From: Parietichytrium sp. I65-24A | Taxonomy: Eukaryota > Sar > Bigyra > Thraustochytrida > Thraustochytriidae | Reading direction: 5' to 3' | Assembly (NCBI GenBank): GCA_012862575.1 | Contig: BLSF01000005.1 | Location: 186,001-250,000 of the forward strand | DNA: 64,000 bases | In this document: positions 20,902 to 29,767 of the stretch, in pieces | Layout: each line of letters begins with the position of its first letter | Numbering within the stretch: position 1 is the first letter of the stretch | Made by a program: the position numbers and the translations under genes | The notes under the pieces: generated by a model | What the model was told of the DNA's origin: nothing | Database searches by the model: none | Seen by the model: the letters and a program-made list of their open reading frames with translations, nothing else

Positions 20902-22524
20902 ATGGAGGCGCAGCTGAGCACGGTGCGCCGTACGCTGGAGCGCGCGTGGGCGGAGACCAGCGTGGAGCCAATTTATCAGGCGCTGCGGGAGTCGCAGGCG
21001 CTCAAGAGCGCCGTGGCCTCGCTGCACAAGACTCTGAAAGCTGGCGGGATGCAGGAGCCGTATCCATCAGAGGAGCAGCTGCTGGCGACGCTGTCGATCA
21101 TGGTGCTGACGCTGGCGCTTTACTACATATTTTTCGGCAAGAGGCATCGTCGCAGACGAGAGATCCTCGCAAACAAGCTGGCCGAGGCCGAGCGGAAGGT
21201 GCTGGAGCTGCAAAGACAATTTGACGAGCTGGAAGCGGAGGATGAGGAGGATCCGGACTCGAGACATAAGAAGCCTGTCCGTGTTTGGATGGACGGTGCG
21301 TTTGATTTGCTCCACTACGGCCATATGAATGCTTTCCGCCAAGGGCGCTCTCTGGGAACGTACCTGGTCGTTGGAATCAACAGCGACAAGAGCATCACCG
21401 AGTGCAAGGGTACCGCTCCAGTCATGAACGATGAGGAGCGCTGCGCAGCAGTGAAGGGATGCAAATGGGTGGACGAGATTGTCGAGGACGTCCCATATGT
21501 CATGAACCCTGAATACCTCAATTTCGTCATTGAGAAGTACAAGATTGACATTGTGGTCCATGGAGATGACCCGTGCATTGTGTAAGTCTTTTGTGTTCCT
21601 TGGGGTTGTATCCTGATTGCTTTCGATGACAACGTGCATGTCTGACAACTTTTTGTTTCAATTGTGATATTTTTGGATGGGCGAATCTGTAGCGATGGCA
21701 AAGACGTTTACGAAGACGCCAAGAACAGGGGCATCTATCGCACCATCCCAAGAACGGAAGGCGTCTCCACCACTGACATCGTGGGCCGTATGCTCTACCT
21801 GAGCCGCGATCATCACGAGAAGCTGGCTTCCGAAAAACCTGACCTCATCTCCCGCGAGCGCAAACGTAGCAACTCTGTCTCGTCGTCTGTTTCCGAGACA
21901 TCAGCATCTGGCGATGGCGTGTTCTTCCGGCCGTCTCGCTTTCTCACCACATCGAGAATGCTGCGCATTTTTTCAGCTGGCACCCGTGATCCGCCTCCAG
22001 GCGCTAGGGTCGTTTACATCGACGGGGCTTGGGACATGTTTCACTACGGCCACGTCAAGACATTGGAGAAGGCTCGTGCGCTTGGTGACTACCTCATAGT
22101 TGGAGTTCACGGAGACTCTGTAGTCAACAAGAAGCGAGGCAAAAACTACCCCATCCTAAACTTGAACGAGCGCTTGTTGAGCGTGCTCAGCTGCCGTCAC
22201 GTGAACGACGTTCTCATTGATGCCCCTTGGCACCTCACTCGCGAGATGATCGCTTCCCTCGGGATTTCTGTTGTCGTCAAGGGCAGTGTTAGTGACCGGC
22301 CATATGACTCCGCACAAGACGATGAAGATTACCTCGTCGCGAGAGAACTTGGGATCCTCGAGGAGGTCGAATCTCACTCTGATCTCACGGTGGAGGAGAT
22401 CGTCGCCCGTATCAAAAAGGAGGAAGGCATATTCAAAAACAAAGTGGACAAGAAGATGAAGGCGGAAGGTGAATATTACGCCAAGCGGTACAATTTGGAC
22501 GGCGCTAAACAGGAGAAGAAGTAG
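20902..22524 (+). CDS. PCYT2: Ethanolamine-phosphate cytidylyltransferase, membrane-anchored
   Basis: Two exons (20902-21581 and 21693-22524) joined by a 111-bp GT-AG intron give 503 residues. The enzyme makes CDP-ethanolamine from CTP and phosphoethanolamine in the Kennedy route to phosphatidylethanolamine. Two tandem cytidylyltransferase domains are visible, each with an HxGH nucleotide-binding motif (H138-YGH and H344-YGH). The first also has the RTEGVSTTDIVGRML signature, and splicing restores the conserved GDDPCIVDGKDVY. A hydrophobic segment near residues 55-77 followed by a basic patch should anchor the enzyme in the ER or outer mitochondrial membrane, as in plant enzymes. The start is the first ATG that keeps this anchor. 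Linker residues 310-340 are Ser/Arg-rich and may be phosphorylated. Confidence 0.95.
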
Positions 22525-24294
22525 AATGTTTGTTTGTCACAGATCTGCCTGCACACGTTAAAAAAAAAATTCTAGTCAATTAGAAGATTTCTTTCACACT
22601 TCTCATCAATCAAGAGAACATATGCGAAAACGGTCTTTTACTGCACTTAGTAGTTTTTGCGACTTCGCCAGACATCATGCTACTGTGACTCCGATGTTAC
22701 ACGCATTTACACGCACCTACTGCCCAAGCTTAGTGACTCCACGGTCCAAATACTCTATTCAGTTGAACGGTGGACACTGAGCGTTTTTCGGCTCTAAGAA
22801 GCAATGTCAAAGTCGGGCAAAGGGACGATAAAGAGTCAGGACCGCCACTGTCCACTTGTCGAACGAGGATGGAACGTACTCGTGCAGGAACTCATCCAAG
22901 CTCCCTACCAGACCAGGTGCTGATCTCTATAGCCAATTGCGGGACGCTGATCAACCAACACCGGGGTCGATCGTAGTTACAACGCGATATCGTTGTCTGT
23001 AGTCGTTCTTGCTGGTCTAGTACTTCGTCGCGGAAGTTTGCCCAGTGGCAGTAGGTGCCAAAAGCCTCTCCTGCTCGAATGACCGTATTTCATGCCTACA
23101 GGCAGACTGGCACGGATTCTTTGGAATCCTTGATTTGCAATTCTCAATTTCCAATCTTCAATTTTCAATTGGCTTTCGATACTCGCAACAGTGCAGCACA
23201 ACACTCACTGTCAGCACCCCTGCACAGCTGTGTTGATCGCCAATCGTGGCGCCACTTCCAAGTTCCAGGTTGCTCATCTCTCCCCACCCCTCGCTAGTCC
23301 ATACAGTAGTGTTATCCTTCAATCCATAAGATGTCTGATAGGACCGTTAGTCCGGATAGCAACTTTACCTACTCTAAACTCTAATGAACTGCTTTTACGC
23401 TATCGCCACTAAAGCAACTTTACCACACCAGCAACCTCCCCTCCCCCCTCCTACAGCACGTATATCCAGAACGTTAACCACGCCCTCAGTACTACTATTC
23501 ACCAGAGTTCTCAGTTACCTCTCCCTCATACTAATTCGCTAATCCGCCAATCAGTGAATCAAGTGAACCAGTTCTGTCTACCTGCAACTCTAGCCCCTCA
23601 TACAACCCCACTGGTAGGGGACACATAGAGAGGCCTAAGAGAGGAAGATGGAAAGAAGGAGAGATGGGAAAGAGGAAGGAAAGAAAAGAATGCGTTGGAA
23701 ATAAAAGTCTGTGACAATGAGTTGTGAAGTAAGTGCTGACTGTGTGAGTACGCTTTCGTCTGTGCGAGTACAGCCAAGAGCGTAAGGAGATCCCATAGCG
23801 AGTACATAGCGAAGTGTACCCGGGGACCGCGTGGTCGTTGTCGGCGCCGCGCACCGGTGTAAGGCTTGGAGGCTTTCGGACCAGATCAGGCCAGGCGAAG
23901 TGTTCGTTTATCGAATTGCGTTTAGCGTTTAGCGATTATTAGCGCTCTCTGCGTGGGCTGTTCATCGGAGATTGACTCGAGCCTCAAAATACGTGTGGCG
24001 AACGCGAGAGCACTGAGGGAAACAGCGCATGTGTTGCTTGTTGGTGAGGCTCCGGTGAAATCGCGGGCCGTGGAGTATTGGATTTAACAGTAAAGTACGA
24101 TCAGATTGAAAGAGGTAGAGTTGAATCTGAGCCGTGGAAGTGGGAGGTGAGATTGGAAAAGGAAGAGCTCGAATTCCGGAGTTGGTGGGTCGACGGGGTT
24201 CACGCGAAGAGCCCGTCTCTTGGTGGAGTAGCGCACGAGAGCTCGTAACCTGATTGCAAGGACGCCAGGAAGGTGGGGGACTTTGGACGAGGCG
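22525..24294. other. 1.8-kb spacer between cytidylyltransferase and Frizzled-like genes
   Basis: No gene seen. It has a poly-A run at 22560, an AT-rich patch of repeated CAATTT-type units (23140-23172), an A/G-rich stretch (23640-23700) and a CTGACTGTGTGAGTAC motif (23736-23751). Confidence 0.6.
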
Positions 24295-26241
24295 ATGCCT
24301 CGCCTGAAGGGCCGCGGGTGGGCCACAGCCAAGTTAACAACTTTACTTTGTGCATACCGTCTTGGTGTGGTGTCAGGAGACCACGCAGAGACTCATATTG
24401 TTGATCTCGTCGGAGAATGCGAAGCTTATCGGGGAACCTTATGTCAAGGTCTCTCAGAGACCTATTATATTCCGAAGAATCTCACACTCGCTAATGGTAC
24501 TTTGGTACAAAAAACGCAAGAAGATCTGGAACAAACCCTTGCCGATACGCTACAATTATTACAGAGCCTCTCACCGTACATGACAGCTGATTGTGCGGAA
24601 AAGTCAGCCGAAATTATGTGCCCAACAATGTTTCGAAGGTGCGCGGAGGTAGTCGTTGGGAATCCATCGCGCAAGCATGCCACGCCTGTAATGCCGTGCC
24701 TTGAGGACTGCTATGACGTGTGGGAATCTTGTGAGAGCTCTTTTGAAGCAGCGATTGCTCTTCAAATGGAAAACCTTCAGTTTTGCAATTACAATGGTGA
24801 TGGCAGGTACGAGACATTTTACTCTGATTACCCACTTTTAGAAGAATTTGAGAGCGTCGACTACTTGTACCACACACCAGCAGAATACTTTGGACTCCAT
24901 ACCTTCATGCCAGCAAATTACACATTGGAGATTGAGGGAACTCAGGTGCAGTTGCAATGTTTGCCTTGGGAGAGTGTCCTCATCAGTAGTAGTGAATCCT
25001 CATGCCGTCTACCTATGATAAATTTCACAGCCGAGAATGGGACATCAGCCTGCCAGTTGCAATGCCCGATCTATCCGTTCTCACCGATTCGGGACGATGG
25101 GTGGAACGATTCGAGCTATGATCATATAGTTGTTGCTGACCGTGTGCTGTCCCATATTGCGATGCCGTTTCTCCTCTTAGTGACATTTCTGGAGATTCGA
25201 AATTCCATTGCTTCTCGTGAACCCCCAAACATATTCATCGCAATTTGCTGCTTTACTGGTTTGCTCTACAACATCCTCACTCTGAGGTTCGTCCACACAG
25301 ACTCAAATGGGTGCGTGGATGGCCATTTTGAAGATACCTCACCCAAACTGTGGTCAACCCCTTCGGATAAGTATTGGGCTTGCGCGGCGATGACATGCTC
25401 GATTCATGTGCTGCAAGTTTTCATCAACTCCCTTGTCTGTTTCATGATACAGCTTTACACCAGATTTCTTGGTGCAGTGAATTTTAATCGAGGAGAAAGC
25501 CGCACGGTGAAATACGCTTACTTCTTCATCTTGGTCGTGGTGCCTGGTATGTCAAGCCTCATGACATATACGTTCGGAAGGGAGAAATCGGACTATTTGC
25601 TCGACGACTACTTTCTATGGAACTCCGTGAGATATATGCACAAATGTGGGCCGATATACAATAACCCAGTCCTCGAAACCTTCTCCGTCAATATCCCAAT
25701 CATCACTGCAGTGGGTCTATGTTCTGCATTGAGTCTGAAGCTGTATTTGCTCTGCCAGCGAGTGATTCTCAGAACTGAGTCGGACAGGAGCGACTCGTCC
25801 TCCAAGGGTTATGTTAGGCAGACTTCCCGATTGTCTGGACAGATGCTCGCTTTTAGTTCTGTGACGACCTTTATTGTCATCGTAGAAGTCGGGTCGGAGT
25901 TGTTTTTGCGGCTAAACATGAAAGACTTCACTTCAGCAATAAAGACCCAAATCTTGTGCTCGCAGGTACCAGAACTCCTCTCCAATTGCACGTTCAAGGG
26001 TACTTTAAGCGACAAGGTGTACACGGTGTACATTGCTAACAGCTTGAGTTGGTCAATGCTGCCTCTCGCATTCGGGATCCTTTTCACGTTTGCAAGCAAA
26101 AGGAAGCCTATAAAGACGCCGGCGAAGAAGCTGAGGGCTATTTTCGCCTCTCGCTCAAACCAGGAGAAAGTCGCTAATGCGACTGCCGTCTCTGCTTCTA
26201 AGGTCCATACTGAGCCTTCCGAAGTCTCGTCTTTGCGGTGA
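24295..26241 (+). CDS. Frizzled/Smoothened-like seven-helix receptor
   Basis: A single exon of 648 residues. A short hydrophobic run after the basic N-terminus (AKLTTLLCAYRLGVV) can serve as signal peptide. Residues 35-190 form a Cys-rich ligand-binding domain with spacing like a Frizzled CRD (GECEAYRGTLC, DCAEKSAEIMCPTMFRRCAE, PCLEDCYDVWESCESSF). A second Cys-containing extracellular region follows, then seven hydrophobic segments (about 280-590), starting HIAMPFLLLVTFLEIRNSI. The last residues are basic and Ser-rich. The Dishevelled-binding KTxxxW motif of animal Frizzleds is not present; only KTPAKKL is seen after helix 7. Frizzled-like receptors without a Wnt pathway are known from Dictyostelium. 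Ligand and signalling partner are unknown. The first in-frame ATG was used. Confidence 0.85.
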   Translation: MPRLKGRGWATAKLTTLLCAYRLGVVSGDHAETHIVDLVGECEAYRGTLCQGLSETYYIPKNLTLANGTLVQKTQEDLEQTLADTLQLLQSLSPYMTADCAEKSAEIMCPTMFRRCAEVVVGNPSRKHATPVMPCLEDCYDVWESCESSFEAAIALQMENLQFCNYNGDGRYETFYSDYPLLEEFESVDYLYHTPAEYFGLHTFMPANYTLEIEGTQVQLQCLPWESVLISSSESSCRLPMINFTAENGTSACQLQCPIYPFSPIRDDGWNDSSYDHIVVADRVLSHIAMPFLLLVTFLEIRNSIASREPPNIFIAICCFTGLLYNILTLRFVHTDSNGCVDGHFEDTSPKLWSTPSDKYWACAAMTCSIHVLQVFINSLVCFMIQLYTRFLGAVNFNRGESRTVKYAYFFILVVVPGMSSLMTYTFGREKSDYLLDDYFLWNSVRYMHKCGPIYNNPVLETFSVNIPIITAVGLCSALSLKLYLLCQRVILRTESDRSDSSSKGYVRQTSRLSGQMLAFSSVTTFIVIVEVGSELFLRLNMKDFTSAIKTQILCSQVPELLSNCTFKGTLSDKVYTVYIANSLSWSMLPLAFGILFTFASKRKPIKTPAKKLRAIFASRSNQEKVANATAVSASKVHTEPSEVSSLR

Positions 26242-26628
26242 GGTGAAGACTTGGCGCTTTGCCTTGTTTATATATGGTGCAAGCCGGGGCGTTCTTACTT
26301 GTAAAGTATTCATTAAAATACGCACCGTAATTTGTGAGGGTGCACAAGAAACGGTAGGCACAGGCGCAACAATAAAGCTCCTCGTCTCAATAGCTTAGTC
26401 ACTGTTAATGAATGCTGAGGGGTCCAAACACGAAGAGAATTCCAATGATATTTCCAGGTTCTCGTTCGTTGTTCAATTAATGTTGTTGAAGAGAAAGAAG
26501 TAGTTGTGTGATTAGTTAGAATGATTTGGAACGCATTCTTTTTTTTTTAATTAAAGGTTTGCATATGAAAGACATGCATAGATGCGGGACTGCCTTCAGC
26601 TTGTGCTCTTTAATAAAGAGAAGGAAAT
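26242..26628. other. Convergent spacer after the Frizzled-like and ATG4 genes
   Basis: AT-rich 3' flanks of two converging genes with an A/T run at 26539-26555. No gene is seen. Confidence 0.6.
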
Positions 26629-27984
26629 TTAAAGAAATACATAGTCTTCTCGATTTGGGACCGCATCGTCATCAAAGCCCTCGCTAGCATCATAGAATCC
26701 GGCATCCTCTTCGTCTTCTTTACATTGTGCGGCGTGAGCCTTTCTGGAGCTGCTGAAATCGTCGTCGTCGTCATCGTCGCTATAGTCGTCAATTGCATAC
26801 GATGGTCGCGTATCCATTACTCCTAAAAACGACGTTCCGAACTTGTGTAGCTGGCCCAATCTTGCAATCAGGTCCGTCAGCTCTTGCCTATTCTTGCACA
26901 AGAAGCCCACCGCAAGAGACGGGTCGATAGACTTCGCTTCGATAGCTCTGATCGCCTTGCAATGATAGGTCTCCACAACATCTTGATATGGATAAAATTC
27001 GTCATCACATTCCTCTCCGGTGGCCGCTTGCTGTACAGTGTGAGGATCAAGGTACAGGAGATCGGATCCTTGAGATCCCACAAAGTACAGCGAGTGTGCG
27101 GGTTTGCCGCCAATGATTCCGCAGCACTGTGGGAACTTGAGAGCTTGAATCAGCGGACCGATGAATTCCTCTGGTAACGACTCCAGTCCAAGGACGACTG
27201 GAGCGATGAGAAACAAAGAAGACTCCCACGGAGCGGCTTTTTCGGGGTTCATCAGAGGATCGTGCGCCGCGCCATCCTTGTCAGATGCTGCCTCAGAGGC
27301 TTCAGATGATTGCGTACCAGCTACTGCTTTCTCGATCTCGTCCAGATAAATTGTGGCAGTGTCGTCTGTCACTACGACGGTGAGGTTCCGGCCGCTCTTT
27401 GAGGCTTTCAGTGAGTAATAATCATTCTTGAGAAACTTTGGCTGCGGGCCATTTCCTTCGGCCCTCTGGCGATGGCTCGCGACCAGGTCTCGCAACACCA
27501 GGGCTGCGGTATTTGGGCCCCACCACTCACCCGGCTTCTTGCCATACTGTCTTCCACATTCGGTCATGCGGTGAATTGAGTAAAAGGAAAAGTACTTGGG
27601 CGCATCAACGAACCACCTGAGCAGGTTTCGGTGAGCGTCTGAAGCAGGCCGCCGCCTTCCCCACTCGCTTTTGCCCAAGTGTCGCAGCAATACCTCGGCC
27701 AACAGCATCTGGGCGCTTCGAAGCATGCAGCCCCACCCCGCGTCCGACGTGTACGCCGAGGGCGGTTGCATCGCAGTGAACCCACATCGGTACGTCATCC
27801 ACACAATATCCGAGAAACGCATCTCCAGTCGCTTCAGCTCCTCGTCCACCTCCTTGCCGTCGGCGCCGGCCTTGCTCCCGCCATCTCCGATATCCCGGTC
27901 CACGTCATCGCGGAGCTCAAACTCTTCAGAGAACAAGAATACCGTGCCGCGCCGAGGCCGCTTTCCAAAGCGAGCGCCAAGCAT
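26629..27984 (-). CDS. ATG4: Autophagy cysteine protease ATG4
   Basis: A single exon of 451 residues. ATG4 trims the C-terminus of ATG8 to expose glycine for lipidation and later releases ATG8 from membranes. The catalytic cysteine is C86 in SDAGWGCMLRSAQM, with the Asp/His pair D313 and H315 in YLDPHTVQ; GGKPAHSLYFVG precedes it. Length and motif spacing fit the human enzyme (C74, D278, H280). The tail is acidic (an Asp-rich patch near 400) and the protein ends EDYVFL, which fits an ATG8-interacting LIR motif (aromatic-x-x-aliphatic) at the extreme C-terminus, as in human ATG4B. An acidic, Ser/Ala-rich insert lies near residues 222-250. Confidence 0.95.
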   Translation of the reverse strand: MLGARFGKRPRRGTVFLFSEEFELRDDVDRDIGDGGSKAGADGKEVDEELKRLEMRFSDIVWMTYRCGFTAMQPPSAYTSDAGWGCMLRSAQMLLAEVLLRHLGKSEWGRRRPASDAHRNLLRWFVDAPKYFSFYSIHRMTECGRQYGKKPGEWWGPNTAALVLRDLVASHRQRAEGNGPQPKFLKNDYYSLKASKSGRNLTVVVTDDTATIYLDEIEKAVAGTQSSEASEAASDKDGAAHDPLMNPEKAAPWESSLFLIAPVVLGLESLPEEFIGPLIQALKFPQCCGIIGGKPAHSLYFVGSQGSDLLYLDPHTVQQAATGEECDDEFYPYQDVVETYHCKAIRAIEAKSIDPSLAVGFLCKNRQELTDLIARLGQLHKFGTSFLGVMDTRPSYAIDDYSDDDDDDDFSSSRKAHAAQCKEDEEDAGFYDASEGFDDDAVPNREDYVFL

Positions 27985-28210
27985 CGCGGCGACAACAGTG
28001 GCAGAGTCTCTAGCCCAGGCGTACGTCCGGTACGCCCATACCTGCGCCGCCGCCTTCGTCGCCTCCCTTGTACCTATCTTGCCTGTCTCTTACTCGCTCT
28101 CGGCAGCCCAGCGGTGCAACCGAGTTACGTGTTACGTGTTACAAGTTTTCTTTCTGCTCCGCTGCTCTTCTTTATTCTCCCGCCTCCCACTTCCCACCTG
28201 CCTAGGTCAT

Positions 28211-28250
28211 AGATTGAGAGATGGATGGATTGATAGATTGATAGATAGAT
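28211..28250. repeat. GATG/GATT/GATA microsatellite
   Basis: Tetranucleotide repeat in the upstream region of the ATG4 gene. Confidence 0.85.
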
Positions 28251-28460
28251 CTCTTTCCCGCTCTCCGTTTCCGCGAGAACTGTCAATCCCACAGCATGCC
28301 ACGGACACAAAGATCTCTCACACGCTGCTCTCGCAATTATGCCGACCAAGTGTCCCCGCGCCCGTCTATTTCACCGCTCTCCTTCTTTCCTAGAAGAGAG
28401 AGAGAGAGAGAGAGATACGTTCTTTGTTCCCAAGCAAGACAACCAAGGCAAGCAAAGCAG

Positions 28461-28500
28461 CTTGGTCACTTGGTCACTTGGTCACTTGCCCTCTTGGTCA
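28461..28500. repeat. Tandem repeat, 9-bp unit CTTGGTCA(C)
   Basis: Three full copies and a fourth broken copy in the spacer between the ATG4 and protease genes. Confidence 0.85.
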
Positions 28501-28958
28501 GTCCGCTCGTGATGATGATGCTCAGCAGCTGTGGGGTGAAGGGGCGGCGTTTTAGGAACCAATTAGGCAAATAACTAGGCTGGAGGTTTCACGTGCCAGC
28601 GCGTATGTCTCGGTCCGCGCTCGTCTTCGCGTTAAGCAAGTTAAGCACACGTTCCATGGATGTTCCAATTTGGCTCTGCCCACATCAGTAGTGACGCAAA
28701 ATGACGCGGCGTTACGCTGTTTGAAAAAGTTGGTGGAAAACATTATCGTAACGAGGGGTTCAAAATGACGCGCAAGGAAAATTCTTTGCTGCTTCCTGTA
28801 ATTGTCTTTACGCAAGATGCTAACCAGTGATTGTATCTTCCTTCTATATACCATGTGGCTATACATGAAGAGCTAGGAGCCAGCTACTAGAACAAATGGG
28901 GTTCGCCTCCCTCTCTCTTCGGCTCTTGGACGTGCTAGTTCTTGCTTCAGAAAGACAA

Positions 28959-28965
28959 TATAAAG
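28959..28965 (+). promoter_or_regulatory. Possible TATA box
   Basis: TATAAAG in a GC-richer setting, about 800 bp upstream of the protease start codon. It could serve that gene through a long leader, or the candidate small RNA just downstream. This is a motif match only. Confidence 0.25.
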
Positions 28966-28989
28966 GGACCCGCTCTGGCAAAGACACGT

Positions 28990-29270
28990 TTCGTCACGCA
29001 GATAGAGTCAACAGAACAGACGGGCGAAATTGACAAAGAGAACCGGTTCTTCCCTCTTTGCACGAGACGAAACAAAAAATCGTTTCGGGTTCTCTTCGAG
29101 AAGATAGGGGAAACCTAATTCAATTGAGTAACAGTTGTTCTCATCAAAAAGTCTTAGAATCAAATAGGGAACAGAATATTAGGAAAGATAATACCTGCAA
29201 AATGCAGGTGTCTGATACGTCTATGAGAAGCTTAAATTTTTGGTATAGTGTTTTGACTATCGGTTTTTTT
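28990..29270 (+). ncRNA. Candidate small structured RNA with an Sm-like site
   Basis: Downstream of the TATA box, a 9-bp stem (29036-29044 with 29088-29096) encloses a 6-bp stem (29068-29073 with 29082-29087). Further on there is a perfect 7-bp hairpin (29193-29209), the sequence AATTTTTGG (29235-29243), a 5-bp hairpin directly after it (29245-29260) and seven T at 29264-29270. A single-stranded Sm site flanked by hairpins is the usual 3' layout of spliceosomal snRNAs. TCTGATACGTC (29211-29221) equals a piece of U2 snRNA, but the U2 branch-site sequence GTAGTA is missing. No known RNA class fits, the ends are guesses, and chance is a serious alternative. Confidence 0.22.
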
Positions 29271-29767
29271 AAAGTCCGGAAGACACGGTATTAGACATCT
29301 CAGCACTGAATTCTACTCCTTAATCATTGAAAATGATAACAAATTTATCCATATTCAAACCAGTAAGCATATTCTAGTTTCACGGGCTTGTCCGCGCCAC
29401 ATCGGTTACGCCCTGTCTAGGCTAGGGCACCGAGGCTAGCCCATCCGACCAGCACCTCCTACCTCCTCCCGCAAGCACACACCATCTAAGTCTCTCTGTA
29501 TATATTCTTAGCGATCCGCCGAACCTATTTTCTGAAAGGAGAAACAGCCGACCGAGGCGGAGAATCACTTAGTGTTCAACTAAGTATAATTATAGTCCGT
29601 TGACAATGAGAAGGGAGAGCGAAACGTGGGAAACGCGTGCCGCCCTCACAACAAACACAGTCCCCACAGTCCCCACAGTCCCCGCAAGTCCCACAGCTGC
29701 TGTAAGTGGCGCCTGTAAATTCGCGGTCGCTCGAGTACCCTGCGGGGTGCTTGAGGGAGCGCGCGGC

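Larger units (their letters stand above)
27985..29767. other. Divergent 1.8-kb spacer between ATG4 and protease genes
   Basis: No protein gene is supported. It holds GATA and GA microsatellites, a CTTGGTCA tandem (28461-28500), a good TATAAAG box (28959-28965), nested inverted repeats (29036-29096) and a possible small RNA structure ending at a T run (29264-29270). Confidence 0.6.

Noticed and set aside
29211-29221. TCTGATACGTC, identical to a stretch of U2 snRNA
   Set aside because: The branch-site recognition word GTAGTA and the conserved 5' half of U2 are absent, so this is not a U2 gene.
29606-29767. Upstream in-frame ATG for the protease gene
   Set aside because: It would bury the signal peptide behind 54 residues translated from a minisatellite-rich leader; the ATG at 29768 fits a secreted protein.
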